DNA from: Phycisphaerae bacterium
GTDB lineage: Bacteria > Planctomycetota > Phycisphaerae > UBA1845 > JAFGLZ01
Direction: 5' to 3'
Assembly: GCA_016927755.1 (NCBI GenBank)
Contig: JAFGLZ010000039.1
Coordinates: forward strand, 1-64,000
Length of the DNA stretch: 64,000 nucleotides
Shown: one piece after another, positions 1-8,729 of the stretch
How positions within the stretch are numbered: position 1 is the first letter of the stretch
Layout: each line of letters starts with the position of its first letter
Translations under genes and position numbers: made by a program
The notes under the pieces: model-generated
Told to the model about the DNA's origin: nothing
The model's input: only the letters and a program-made list of their open reading frames with translations
Databases searched by the model: none

Positions 1-86
1 GACCGGAGAGCCGTATGCGGGAGATCCGCACGTACGGTTCGGAGGGGGGAGGGACCGGGAACTCAACCGGTCCTTCCTACCCCTAT
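1..86 (+). mobile_element. 3' end of a group II intron (domains V and VI)
   Basis: Positions 8-40 fold as a domain V hairpin: a GAGCCGT/ACGGTTC outer stem, the catalytic AGC triad at 9-11, a two-base bulge near 31-32 and a GC-rich inner stem with a purine loop. Domain VI follows: GGACCGG (52-58) pairs with CCGGTCC (67-73), and lower G/C runs pair around an unpaired A at 79. That A lies 7 nt before a predicted 3' splice site after T86, the usual branch-point spacing. The rest of the intron, including any maturase gene, would lie left of the window. The fold is drawn by eye; the domain V consensus match is close. Confidence 0.82.
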
Positions 87-145
87 CATGGCGCCGTTCG
101 GCCTTCTCGGAACGGGAGCGTTGGCAGGTCTTTGTTGCGGACGGA

Positions 146-2164
146 TCAGGCTCGCTTCTTCTTGACGGCTTCGCTGAACACCTTGAGCTCGGAGATGACG
201 GCGGAGCGGATGCTGAAGCGTGAGGCCGTCTCCAGACCGTTCCATTTCAGCTTGCTGCGAAGGTCGACGTCGGTCACGAGCTCGGTCAGGGCGGCGATGC
301 ACTCCTGCCTGTCGGACGTATCGACGATGAGAGCGTTCTCTCGATGCACGGCGTACTCGTAGACGCCGCCTTCCTTCGGCAGGATCGTGGCGCAGCCGAC
401 AGCCATCGCCTCGAGGCCCGTTCGGCCGAAGGCCTGGTAGACGGAGAAGTCCACGAAGACGTCGGCGGCGCCCATCAGCTCGGCCACCTCCTCGCGGACG
501 AGGATGCCCCGGTTGACGAATTCGAAGTCGCGCGGCATCGCCTTGAATTCCGCCGACTCGGGGTCGTTGCCGAAGACCGTGACGCGGACCAGGTCGGGGT
601 ACTTCTGCTGGACGGCCCTGAGGATCTCCATCGTCTCCCTTGGCGCCCGCCGGGGCGTTGTCGGACGGACCATCGCGACGACGTCCACGGGCCCGCCCTT
701 CTTCTTCTTGATGCGGTCCGGGTAGTAGACGGACGTGTCCAGGCTCGGACTGACCTTGTGGACGAAGGTTCCGTGCTTCTTGCGGACGGTCTCTCGAATC
801 CAGTCCGTCTTGGCGAAGCACAGCATGTCGGGGATGGCGGTGTAGGACTCCTCGGCCTCCCGGACGAGCTCGGGCGTTGGGTCGCGGATGATCCAGGGCT
901 CGTAGTCCTGGATGTAGTAGGCCGGCACGATCGTCGGGACACGCTCGTAAAGCTTCTCGAGGGGGCGGACGGTCGTGAAGATCGTCGCGACGACGACGTC
1001 GAACGTCTCGGCGTGTCGCCAAAGGTCCGCTTCGTCGTCGAAGTACCAGAACAGCCCCTCGGGAGCACTGGGGTAGGAGGCCCGATAGCTCTCCTCGACC
1101 TTCCGCGGCAAGGCGATTTCGGTGTGGACGCTGAACCGCCGCATGCCCGAGGCCTCCTGATAGATGGAGTGCACCCCCCCACCGCCACCCCGACCTCGGA
1201 GCAGGTAGAGGATCTTCATCCCCCGGACCTCCGGCAGGAGGTTTTGGCTCTCGCGTACCTCCAGATGATCGCGGACCGACTGGCGAAGCTTCTCCAATCG
1301 GTGGTTGGCCTCCAGCATATTCACGCCAGCCTGGACCTTCTCCGGCCCGTGCTTGCGCTCCAGGGCCTGCCTGGCGGTGCGGGCGAGCTGGCGGCGACGC
1401 TCCGGGCCGAAGCTCTTGCTCTTGGCGTGGTACACATAGCCGTGATCGGCGATGGCCAGCTCGAAGCCGGCGTGGCGAGCGCGGATCGAGTAATCGTTCT
1501 CCTCGCCGAAGCCCATCGGGAAGGTCTCTTCGTCGAAGAGCCCGATGGCGTCGATGACCGCCCGCTTGATGACGTAGCAGAACCCGTTGATGAAGGGCAC
1601 TCGCGGAAAGGCCCGGTCGGAGAGTTCGTGGACCTTGGCCGCCAAGTCGTCGACGTTCACGCCTTCGGGTAGCGGATTGACGGCCCACTCGCCCTTCGAG
1701 CTGCGGATGTCCGGGATCGACTGATAGGACGCCGCGTTGGAGAGGGGCCCGAGGACACCGATTCGAGCGTCGCTCTGGCCGCACTCGATCAGGCGATCGA
1801 CCCACCGCGGCGGAACGACGCTGTCGCTGTTGAGCAGGACGACATAGTCGGCGGCCGAGGCGCGGAGGCCCTTGTTGGCCGCCTTGGTGTACCCCTCGGC
1901 CTCGGTCGAGGGGATCAGCGTCGCGAAGTCGTGGCTCGTCTGGAACTCCCGCAGATACCGCGAAGTCGGCTCGTCGGACCCATCGTTGACGATGAGCAGG
2001 CGAGCGCGGTCCCACGGGGTGTTCCGCGCGACGGACTCGAGGCAAGACTTCACGTAGTCCAAGGCGTTGTGGACGCAGACGATGACGTCGATCGTCGGCT
2101 GATCGACGAGCCGTCCGTCTCGAGCTTGGTCCCCTTGCTCACTGTTGCTGTCTGGCAAATGCAT
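146..2164 (-). CDS. Two-domain glycosyltransferase (GT2 N-terminal, GT4-like C-terminal)
   Basis: A 672-residue cytoplasmic protein. The N-terminal third is a GT2 (GT-A fold) domain: VCVHN start, a VNDGSD motif, an NSDS metal-site variant, and an FDEETFPMGFGEENDYSIRARHAG-type acceptor region (here in part). The C-terminal half is GT-B/GT4-like, with an ending around QAFGRTGLEAMAVGC and a GGVYEY/ENALIVD stretch as in nucleotide-sugar binding lobes. It probably adds two sugars in glycan assembly. The ATG at 2164 is preferred because the GT2 fold begins about 25 residues later and a GGAAAG ribosome site lies just upstream; an in-frame start up to 2266 exists but its extension looks non-coding. 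It lies downstream of the sulfotransferase-like gene on the same strand. Donor and acceptor sugars cannot be read from sequence. Confidence 0.85.
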   Translation of the reverse strand: MHLPDSNSEQGDQARDGRLVDQPTIDVIVCVHNALDYVKSCLESVARNTPWDRARLLIVNDGSDEPTSRYLREFQTSHDFATLIPSTEAEGYTKAANKGLRASAADYVVLLNSDSVVPPRWVDRLIECGQSDARIGVLGPLSNAASYQSIPDIRSSKGEWAVNPLPEGVNVDDLAAKVHELSDRAFPRVPFINGFCYVIKRAVIDAIGLFDEETFPMGFGEENDYSIRARHAGFELAIADHGYVYHAKSKSFGPERRRQLARTARQALERKHGPEKVQAGVNMLEANHRLEKLRQSVRDHLEVRESQNLLPEVRGMKILYLLRGRGGGGGVHSIYQEASGMRRFSVHTEIALPRKVEESYRASYPSAPEGLFWYFDDEADLWRHAETFDVVVATIFTTVRPLEKLYERVPTIVPAYYIQDYEPWIIRDPTPELVREAEESYTAIPDMLCFAKTDWIRETVRKKHGTFVHKVSPSLDTSVYYPDRIKKKKGGPVDVVAMVRPTTPRRAPRETMEILRAVQQKYPDLVRVTVFGNDPESAEFKAMPRDFEFVNRGILVREEVAELMGAADVFVDFSVYQAFGRTGLEAMAVGCATILPKEGGVYEYAVHRENALIVDTSDRQECIAALTELVTDVDLRSKLKWNGLETASRFSIRSAVISELKVFSEAVKKKRA

Positions 2165-2255
2165 CGGCTCTGTCTTTCCGGTTCTCTCCTGGCCTCGAAT
2201 CGGGCTGGTCGCGCCAGCCTCCCGGGTTCTTATCCGGCCCCGTGTGCCTGACGCA

Positions 2256-3311
2256 CTACGGATCAAGTTGGGGAGTCGGGCGCTTCATCGCGGCCATCTC
2301 CTGCTCCAGGGCACGGACGCGCGCGTCCAGGCTGGCCAAGTCGGCCCTCATCGCTTTCGCATCGGGCAGCCCGGCCTCGATGCCGCCGACGGCGTCCGGA
2401 ACCGCTTCGGCCAACAGACCGGCTCTCTTGTGGAGCTCGGCCAGCTCCCGCTCGCGCTCGACCAGCAGCTTCCTGAGGTGCTCGACCTCAACCTGCATCT
2501 GGAGCGTCATGTCGTAGGCCTGCAGGGTCTCCCGTGCCGCGCTGGACAGCGGGGGCACGTCTTCGGTGTTCAGCGCGCTGCCGTCGGTGAGCGCCTGGTG
2601 TAGGCGGCGCTGTGCCGGGGCCAGAAAGTCGACGACCTCGGAGGGACCGGCCTGCTCGCGATTGAGCTTGGCATCGACAAAGCCAGCGATCTCCTTTTCC
2701 GAGGGGCACTCGAGCTTTCGAACACCGAGGGCGTGGAGCCTGCCGAAGAGCAGATGCGTCTGACCGATCGGATCCCTCAGCAGCTCCTGATACTGGACGA
2801 GCAGTCTGGGCAGACCGGCGGTCCCACGCAAGGCCTCGATATTGTGCAGCTCCCACAGGGCGATGCCCACATGGAGCGGCATCGCGTTCCGCGTCTTCAG
2901 CGATCGCGCGACCTCCAGCGCGTTGCGGTTGACCAGCACACACACGGGCAGCTCCAGGAGAGGCCGCCAGAACGGGAGCAACAGGCACATCCTGGGGTCC
3001 TTGACGGCCCAGGGGCGATGCCCGTCGAGGCTGATGATCACGTCCTTGGCCCGACGTCGAAGCGTGGCCAGGCGCTCGTCGAGGAGTCCTGCCGGGTCGT
3101 ACTCCGACAGTCGGTTCCACAGGCACCGCTGGGCGCCGAGGACGGCCTTGTCGATCTCGACGACGTCGTCGTTTTCCCAGAAGCCCTTGGGATTCTCCGG
3201 GTTCGCACCCTTGACGCGTTCGGGCGGACCGAGGTAGGCGCCCATCAGGTTGAGGAGGCGCGCCACGGCCGAGGTGCCGGAACGGTGCATTCCCAGGACC
3301 AGAATCTGCAT
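2256..3311 (-). CDS. Sulfotransferase-family protein with C-terminal coiled coil
   Basis: A 351-residue protein beginning MQILVLGMHRSGTSAVARLL, the 5'-phosphosulfate (PAPS) P-loop-like motif of bacterial sulfotransferases (GMHRSGTS). It is followed by the NPKGFWEN segment common in this family and a VNRNALEVARSL stretch resembling the 3'-phosphate-binding region. The last 100 residues are a heptad-rich coiled coil (EVEHLRKLLVERERELAELHK). Its likely role is to transfer sulfate to a glycan or lipid; the GT2-GT4 gene 91 bp downstream supports a polysaccharide substrate. The ATG at 3311 was chosen because the P-loop follows directly and an AGGGCAGGG ribosome site precedes it. A TATACT -10-like box lies near 3417-3422 on the same strand. 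Confidence 0.82.
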   Translation of the reverse strand: MQILVLGMHRSGTSAVARLLNLMGAYLGPPERVKGANPENPKGFWENDDVVEIDKAVLGAQRCLWNRLSEYDPAGLLDERLATLRRRAKDVIISLDGHRPWAVKDPRMCLLLPFWRPLLELPVCVLVNRNALEVARSLKTRNAMPLHVGIALWELHNIEALRGTAGLPRLLVQYQELLRDPIGQTHLLFGRLHALGVRKLECPSEKEIAGFVDAKLNREQAGPSEVVDFLAPAQRRLHQALTDGSALNTEDVPPLSSAARETLQAYDMTLQMQVEVEHLRKLLVERERELAELHKRAGLLAEAVPDAVGGIEAGLPDAKAMRADLASLDARVRALEQEMAAMKRPTPQLDP

Positions 3312-3517
3312 GATGCCCTGCCCTGTCGGCCCGGTAGCCGGATGACTCGGCGGCGTGCCGGCTCCGAGGCCCTTGATGCACGGAGGACACCGACGGCGCG
3401 GTGCCCAAAGGGGTGTAGTATAACCGATTCCGGTGGCGAGGGGTCTGCGTGGGGCAATTCCTTTGCGCGCCAACCTGTGGGTGTATGTCAGAACTTGTCC
3501 GCCATCGGGGGGCGCGA

Positions 3518-3547
3518 TTGACCACTTATGCAAGTCGTCACTAACAT
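3518..3547 (+). promoter_or_regulatory. Possible sigma70-type promoter for the first PqaA-like gene
   Basis: TTGACC at 3518-3523 and TAACAT at 3542-3547, 18 bp apart, about 135 bp before the start codon at 3683. Both boxes are imperfect, so this is tentative. Confidence 0.35.
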
Positions 3548-3682
3548 AGAATTCTCGGAGCGGATCGGCCCAGCGCGTTTTCGATCGGAACGCCCAGCCA
3601 ACGGGGGCGGGGCGCTCGGGACGAAGCGGGCCCGTCGATCCGACGGACGATCATGCACCCACACAATGACAGGGGAAGTTCT

Positions 3683-5176
3683 ATGCGACGAGTTGCAAGC
3701 GCGATGCTGCTGGTGGCGTGGGCGGTCTCAACGGCTTGGGCCGGTCCGCTCGAGAACATGGACAACTATCTTGCCGTCAAGGACAAGAGCTACCAGTGGC
3801 GCGTCATCAGCGAACGGCCCGAGACTCCCTTGGTCATGTGCACTGAGATGATCGTGACCAGTCAGACTTGGCGCGGCATGGACTGGCACCATCGGGTGCA
3901 GGTCTACCACCCCAAGGCGACAAAGAATCTGAAGTACGCGTTCCTGCTGATCTCGGGCGGGAGCTGGAACGACGAGAGGGACAAGGCCCGAGAGGACCGA
4001 CTCCGCAAGGAATGGGAAGCCCGTAAGGCCGGCCAAGTCGATCCCGCCGAGAAGAAGAAGAAGGCCTCGCTGGAGTTCGACGAGGGCATGATCGCCACGC
4101 AGATCGTCATGCGGACGAAGATGCCGGTGATCATCCTGAGCAACGTGCCTCGCCAGCCGATCTTCGACGGGAAGAGCGAAGACGCGATCATCTCGTACAC
4201 GTTCGAGAAGTACGTCGAGACGCGAGAGCCGGACTGGCCTTTGCTGCTGCCGATGACCAAGTCGGCGGTACGAACGATGGACGCGATTCAGGAGATGGCC
4301 AAGAAGAACTGGAAGACGGAGATCAAAGGCTTCACGGTCGCGGGGGGAAGCAAGCGTGGCTGGACGACGTGGCTGACGGCGGCGATGGACAAGCGGGTCA
4401 AGTCGTGCGGTCCCGCCGTGATCGACGTGCTCAACATGTCGGTGCAGATGAAGCACCAGCTCTACGCCTGGGGCAAGTACAGCGAGATGATCAGCGACTA
4501 CACGATGCGCGGCATCCAGGACCGAATGTTCACGCCGAGGGGACAGGAGCTGCTCCGCATCGTGGATCCGTACACGTATCGCGAGCGAGCGACGTGCCCG
4601 AAGATGCTGATCATCGGGACGAACGACCAGTACTGGCCGCTGGACGCGTTGAACATCTACTGGAACGACCTGGTCGGCGAGAAGTACATCCTTTACATCC
4701 CGAACAAGGGTCACGCGGCGATCGACGTCCCGCGGCTGCTGACCAACTGCTCGTCGCTGTGCAAGCTCGGGGCGGGGGAGCTGAAGTTCCCTCAGATGAC
4801 GTGGGACCTCAAGGCCGACGAGAAGGGCCTGACGCTTTCGGTCAAGGCCGACAAGCCTGCCGAGCGGATGTGGGCGTTCATCACCGACAGCCCCACGCGG
4901 GACTTCCGCAAGTCGCACTGGACGCACGAGGAGATGACCGAAGCGGACGGCGGATACACGTACACGCTACCGATGCCAGAATCCGGGTACGCGGCGATGT
5001 ACGGCGAGGGGCTGTTCAAGGTCGGCAGCAGCGACAAGGTCTACCTCTGCACGAACGTCAAGATCATCGGGCCCGGACCGAAGACCCCGCAGGAGGTCCT
5101 CGACGCGGCGGCCGAGGCCGCCAAGAAGGCCGAGGCCCTGGCGAGCAAGGCCAAGAAGACGACCAAGGAGAAATAG
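3683..5176 (+). CDS. Secreted PhoPQ-activated pathogenicity-related (PqaA-like) hydrolase, copy 1
   Basis: A 497-residue protein of the PhoPQ_related family (PqaA), an alpha/beta-hydrolase fold of unknown substrate. Residues 1-20 are a Sec signal peptide with an AWA cleavage site. Likely catalytic residues are Ser223 in GGSKRGW, Asp315 in GTNDQYW and His344 in KGHAA. The body has the family's WHHRVQVYHP and NVPRQPIFDGK segments. The last 30 residues are an Ala/Lys-rich helix. The ATG at 3683 has an AGGGGAAG ribosome site and starts the signal peptide. A close paralog follows in tandem after a hairpin. The family is named for Salmonella PqaA, but planctomycete members are unlikely to be PhoPQ-controlled; nothing here shows such control. 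Confidence 0.9.
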   Translation: MRRVASAMLLVAWAVSTAWAGPLENMDNYLAVKDKSYQWRVISERPETPLVMCTEMIVTSQTWRGMDWHHRVQVYHPKATKNLKYAFLLISGGSWNDERDKAREDRLRKEWEARKAGQVDPAEKKKKASLEFDEGMIATQIVMRTKMPVIILSNVPRQPIFDGKSEDAIISYTFEKYVETREPDWPLLLPMTKSAVRTMDAIQEMAKKNWKTEIKGFTVAGGSKRGWTTWLTAAMDKRVKSCGPAVIDVLNMSVQMKHQLYAWGKYSEMISDYTMRGIQDRMFTPRGQELLRIVDPYTYRERATCPKMLIIGTNDQYWPLDALNIYWNDLVGEKYILYIPNKGHAAIDVPRLLTNCSSLCKLGAGELKFPQMTWDLKADEKGLTLSVKADKPAERMWAFITDSPTRDFRKSHWTHEEMTEADGGYTYTLPMPESGYAAMYGEGLFKVGSSDKVYLCTNVKIIGPGPKTPQEVLDAAAEAAKKAEALASKAKKTTKEK

Positions 5177-5267
5177 ACGGGCCGTCATCGCCGCGGCGAG
5201 CAGCGCGACCCGCACCGGAATCATGACGTAAGAGCCTCAACTGTTTCCCTCCTCCTCCTGTTGTGGG

Positions 5268-5313
5268 GGACCGACCGTCCGGACCTTCGCGGACACCGAC
5301 GGTCGGTTCCTTT
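5268..5313 (+). terminator. Stem-loop between the two PqaA-like genes (terminator or attenuator)
   Basis: ACCGACCGTC at 5270-5279 pairs perfectly with GACGGTCGGT at 5298-5307. An 18-nt loop lies between, and a short pyrimidine run (TCCTTT) follows. It sits in the 202-bp gap between the paralogs. The T-run is weak, so it could be partial termination or mRNA protection. Confidence 0.5.
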
Positions 5314-5378
5314 GCGCCTGAGAGGCACGTCGGTGCTCTCCTGCGTGCAGCGGAAGGCATCCTTGCGAGGAGCATCTC

Positions 5379-6863
5379 ATGCGACGAATCGCATACGCTT
5401 TTCTGACGGGTCTCTGGCTGGCGTCGGCCGCATCGGCCGGGCCTCTCGAGAACATGGAGCGGTATCTGGCCCAGAAGGACTCGAGCTATCAGTGGCGGAT
5501 CATCGACGAGCGTCTTGTCACGCCGTCGATCCGCATGAGCGAGGTGATCCTGACCAGTCAGACGTGGCGCGGGATGGACTGGCATCACCGAGTCTTGATC
5601 TACCGTCCGAAAGACATGGTGGACGCTCGGCAGGCGTTCCTGTTGATCACGGGCGGCGACTGGAACGACGAAGACGCCGCCCAGCGCGAAGCGTGGCTGC
5701 GGCAGGTCCACGCGGCACGGGAGGCGGGTCTCGCACCGCCGCCCAACCCGTCGAGCCGGCGCGACATCCCGGCCATTCTGGCCGGACCGATCGCCGCTTC
5801 GCTGGCCGAATCGATCCAGATGCCGGTCGCGGTGCTGTTGAACGTCCCGCGCCAACCGATCTTCGACGGCAAGAAGGAGGACGCGGCGATCTCCTACACG
5901 TTCGAGAAGTATCTGGAGACGCGTGAGCCGGACTGGCCGCTGCTGCTGCCGATGGTCAAGAGCGCGGTCCGATGCCTGGACGCCTTGCAGGAGATCGCCA
6001 AGCAGGCGTGGCACACGGAGCTCGACGGCTTCATGGTCTTCGGGGCCAGCAAGCGCGGGTGGACCACGTGGCTGACGGCGGCGATGGACCCGCGCGTCAA
6101 GGCGTGCGCCCCGATGGTCATCGACGTGCTCAATATGGGCAAGCAGATGGAGCATCAGCTCGCTTGTTGGGGCAAGTACAGCGAGATGATCAGCGACTAC
6201 ACGATGCGGGGCATCCAGGACCAGATCGACACGCCGCGGGGGCGCGAGCTGCTCCGTATCGTCGACCCTTACACGTATCAGCACCGCGTGGCGGCGCCGA
6301 AGATGCTCATCCTCGGAACGAACGACCCGTACTGGCCCCTGGACGCCCTGAACCTCTATTGGGACGATCTGGTTGGCGACAAGTACATCTCTTACATCCC
6401 CAACCGGGGACACGCCGCCGTCGACGGTCCGCGACTCTTTGCGAACCTGTCTGCCATGTCGAAGCTGGCCGGCGGGAAGGTACGGTTTCCGAGAATGACG
6501 TGGCGTCTCGACGCCGGTAAGAAAGGCCTGACGCTCGCGGTCACGGCCGACAGACCCGCGGAGCGCATGTGGGCGTTCGTCGCGGACAGCCCCACGCGCG
6601 ACTTCCGCAAGTCGCACTGGACGCACGAGGAGATGATCGAGGCCGACGGCGGATATGCGTCCACGCTGCCCATGCCGGCATCCGGCTACGCCGCGACGTA
6701 CGGGGAAGGCCTCTTCAAGCTCGATGGCGAGAACCGGGTCTACCTGTGCACGAACGTCAAGGTCATCGGGCCTGGTCCGAAGACGCCCAAGAGGGTTCTC
6801 GACGCGGCGGCCGATGCCGCCGGGAAGGCCGAAGCGCTTTCGACCAAGACGAGGAAGCCGTAG
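5379..6863 (+). CDS. Secreted PhoPQ-activated pathogenicity-related (PqaA-like) hydrolase, copy 2
   Basis: A 494-residue paralog of the upstream gene, in the same strand and frame style, with long identical blocks (for example SEMISDYTMRGIQD and DSPTRDFRKSHWTHEEM). Residues 1-20 form a signal peptide ending ASA. The likely catalytic residues are conserved: Ser224 in GASKRGW, Asp316 in GTNDPYW and His345 in RGHAA. The main difference is residues 105-140, where copy 1 is Lys/Glu-rich and copy 2 is Pro/Arg-rich. Translation starts at 5379 after a GCGAGGAG ribosome site. The pair is a recent tandem duplication whose copies probably differ in substrate access rather than chemistry. Confidence 0.9.
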   Translation: MRRIAYAFLTGLWLASAASAGPLENMERYLAQKDSSYQWRIIDERLVTPSIRMSEVILTSQTWRGMDWHHRVLIYRPKDMVDARQAFLLITGGDWNDEDAAQREAWLRQVHAAREAGLAPPPNPSSRRDIPAILAGPIAASLAESIQMPVAVLLNVPRQPIFDGKKEDAAISYTFEKYLETREPDWPLLLPMVKSAVRCLDALQEIAKQAWHTELDGFMVFGASKRGWTTWLTAAMDPRVKACAPMVIDVLNMGKQMEHQLACWGKYSEMISDYTMRGIQDQIDTPRGRELLRIVDPYTYQHRVAAPKMLILGTNDPYWPLDALNLYWDDLVGDKYISYIPNRGHAAVDGPRLFANLSAMSKLAGGKVRFPRMTWRLDAGKKGLTLAVTADRPAERMWAFVADSPTRDFRKSHWTHEEMIEADGGYASTLPMPASGYAATYGEGLFKLDGENRVYLCTNVKVIGPGPKTPKRVLDAAADAAGKAEALSTKTRKP

Positions 6864-6916
6864 CACCCCCGCCACCCGCGCCACCCGCGACGCCCCCGGC
6901 GCTCCACCCGCAGCCA

Positions 6917-6946
6917 TTGACCACGGCAGGCGGTCCCCGTTATCTA
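6917..6946 (+). promoter_or_regulatory. Possible promoter for the SDR epimerase gene
   Basis: TTGACC at 6917-6922 and TATCTA at 6941-6946 with 18-bp spacing, about 35 bp before the start. Moderate match only. Confidence 0.35.
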
Positions 6947-6986
6947 TGAGTGGCTTTGTGAGGCCTGCGCGCAGCGAGGAGTGACA

Positions 6987-7859
6987 ATGAACGTGCACGT
7001 GACCGGTGGGTCGGGGCTCGTGGGCGGATACGCGATCCAGGAGCTGCTGGACCACGGTATCGACGTGGTCAACGTGGACCTGCACCCGTCGAAGAAACAC
7101 CCGAAGGTCCCCTTCCGCAAGGCGGACCTGACGGACGCCGGCGCCACGAGGAGGGCGATTCGTGACGCCGAGGCCGTCGTTCACCTGGCGGCGATCCCGA
7201 ACCCAAACAACGACCCAGGCGAACGGGTGATGGCCGTCAACATGGTCTTGACGCATAACGTCTTGGAAGCCGTCCGCGAGAGCAAGATTCGCAGGATTGT
7301 GTACGGTTGCAGCGAGTCGGCCAGCGGATTCGGCATCCATCGGGTCGAGCACGTGCCGCTGTACGTGCCGATCGACGAGGCGCATCCGAGCTGGCCGCAC
7401 GAGACCTACAGCTTCACGAAGTACTTCGGGGAGGTGATGTGCCGGGAATACGCCCGGGCGGACAAGATCGAGGTCGTCTCCCTCCGCTACGGGTGGGTTT
7501 GGTTTCGGGAACACGAGGACGCGTTGCGGAAGACCGTGCGACATCGCGGCGACCAGGGATTCCGTCGCCACCTGGGCGCTTACGTCTTCGCCGAGGACGT
7601 CGGGCAGGCGATCCGCCTGTCGCTCAGCTACGATTTCGCCGGGGCGGCGATGCCGTTCGAGGCGTTCTATGTCCTGGCCGCCGAACCCATCTACTCCGGC
7701 CCGACGCTCGAGGCCATCCGGAATGCGTTCGGCGACGCAACACCACCCGTCAAGCCGGCGGATTACTTCGAGAAGAATCCCCGCGCGTCGGCCTTCTCGA
7801 TCGAGAAGGCTCGTCGCCTGCTCGGCTACGAACCGCAATTCACGTGTGAAGACCTCTAG
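6987..7859 (+). CDS. Extended SDR NAD(P)-dependent epimerase/dehydratase
   Basis: A 290-residue extended short-chain dehydrogenase. The N-terminus has the Rossmann motif TGGSGLVGG (residues 6-14), followed by an acidic cofactor-binding strand end (VDLH), the LAAIPNP segment and the YSFTK catalytic Tyr-x-x-x-Lys. The C-terminal domain contains NPRASAFSIEKARRLLGYEP, typical of nucleotide-sugar or uronate-type SDRs. It probably oxidises, epimerises or dehydrates a sugar or sugar acid; the substrate is unknown. Start: ATG 6987 follows an AGGAG site at 6977-6981; a GTG six bases earlier (6981) is also possible. It may be co-transcribed with the PqaA-like pair or use its own weak promoter. Confidence 0.85.
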   Translation: MNVHVTGGSGLVGGYAIQELLDHGIDVVNVDLHPSKKHPKVPFRKADLTDAGATRRAIRDAEAVVHLAAIPNPNNDPGERVMAVNMVLTHNVLEAVRESKIRRIVYGCSESASGFGIHRVEHVPLYVPIDEAHPSWPHETYSFTKYFGEVMCREYARADKIEVVSLRYGWVWFREHEDALRKTVRHRGDQGFRRHLGAYVFAEDVGQAIRLSLSYDFAGAAMPFEAFYVLAAEPIYSGPTLEAIRNAFGDATPPVKPADYFEKNPRASAFSIEKARRLLGYEPQFTCEDL

Positions 7860-7898
7860 ATTGGGTCATGGGCGACTGGCTCGGGGTCGCGCGAGCGA

Positions 7899-8657
7899 CT
7901 ACTTCCTCACGGAGCGCGTCGGGGAGGACTTCCGCGCCCGCTTCGCCTTGGGCCGGGATGCGGCCGCCCGGCGCGAGCGCGCTGCCCGCGCGGCGCTGCC
8001 CCGCATGCCGCGTATCGCGGCCAACGAGAAATCGGTGAGGTAGTCCGCCAGGGCGTCCGAGTCGAGATCCTCCAGGACGTCCGAGTAGAGCCGACGGATG
8101 ATGTTCAGATTCTCGAGGTGAAACGCGCACTGGCCGACGATGCTGATCCCGGTCAGGGCAAGGGCGCGGTCGCTTGCGTCGGGCAGCAACTCGCGGAGGA
8201 TTCGGCGTAGTTGCTCGGACGTCGGACGGAAGGACTTCTCGATCAACTCATCCAGCGCGGTCGTCGGCTCGGTACGCTTGCGCCAGATGAGGACGAAGTG
8301 CCAGGCGGGGCGGTCCGGGTCAAGCGTCTGCCGCACGAAGGCGTGGATAAAGGCGCGGAGACGATCCTCCGGAGGGCCGCTGGAGGGGACCTCCGCCATC
8401 GCGGTGGCAGCGGCGCTGTGCGCCTGCTCGAGGGCGACCTCGAAGAGCTGGAGTTTGTCTCCAAAGTGGTAGTTGACGGCCGCGACGTTCACGCCGGCCC
8501 GGTCGGTGATCTCCCGAATCTGGGTAGCGTGGAGGCCCTTTTCGGCAAACAGCTCCCCGGCCGCTTCAATCAGCTTCCGGCGGGTTTGACGTGAAGCGGC
8601 GTTGTTCCTGACGTTGACCATGGATCCGGCTCTCTCCAGACGTTCCCTTTTTACCAT
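7899..8657 (-). CDS. TetR/AcrR-family regulator (CecR/YbiH-like)
   Basis: A 252-residue DNA-binding repressor. The HTH is at about residues 20-60: TRRKLIEAAGELFAEKGLHATQ...VNVAAVNYHFGDK, with the AAVNYHFG recognition helix usual in CecR/YbiH-type TetR proteins. The ligand domain spans about residues 80-205, and a basic Arg/Ala/Lys tail follows. It is divergent from the RND efflux pair, so it very likely represses that pair and itself; two palindromes in the shared region support this. The start is uncertain: ATG 8657 has a GAGGGC site, while ATG 8621 (GGAGAG site) gives a more typical distance to the HTH. The effector is unknown. Confidence 0.88.
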   Translation of the reverse strand: MVKRERLERAGSMVNVRNNAASRQTRRKLIEAAGELFAEKGLHATQIREITDRAGVNVAAVNYHFGDKLQLFEVALEQAHSAAATAMAEVPSSGPPEDRLRAFIHAFVRQTLDPDRPAWHFVLIWRKRTEPTTALDELIEKSFRPTSEQLRRILRELLPDASDRALALTGISIVGQCAFHLENLNIIRRLYSDVLEDLDSDALADYLTDFSLAAIRGMRGSAARAARSRRAAASRPKAKRARKSSPTRSVRK

Positions 8658-8686
8658 ACCATCGCCCTCGTCAATAGTCAAATTCC

Positions 8687-8697
8687 TGTTTGAAATA
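8687..8697. promoter_or_regulatory. TetR operator-like palindrome 1
   Basis: TGTTTGAAATA at 8687-8697 is an imperfect palindrome and is the reverse complement of the second site (8726-8736) apart from the central base. It lies just upstream of the -35 box of the efflux promoter and close to the regulator start. Confidence 0.6.
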
Positions 8698-8700
8698 AGC

Positions 8701-8729
8701 TTGACGTCGCCGTTTTTCGCATGTATATT
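8701..8729 (+). promoter_or_regulatory. Sigma70-type promoter for the RND efflux genes
   Basis: TTGACG (8701-8706) and TATATT (8724-8729) are separated by exactly 17 bp. Transcription would start near 8736 and produce a leader of about 270 nt before the adaptor gene at 9007. The -10 box overlaps operator-like palindrome 2, which fits repression by the divergent TetR protein. Confidence 0.7.

Noticed and set aside
5064..7838. A 924-codon open frame on the minus strand opposite the second PqaA-like gene and the SDR gene
   Set aside because: It overlaps genes with strong family motifs on the plus strand. Long antisense frames are expected in GC-rich coding DNA. Its translation is Arg/His/Leu-rich with no domain.
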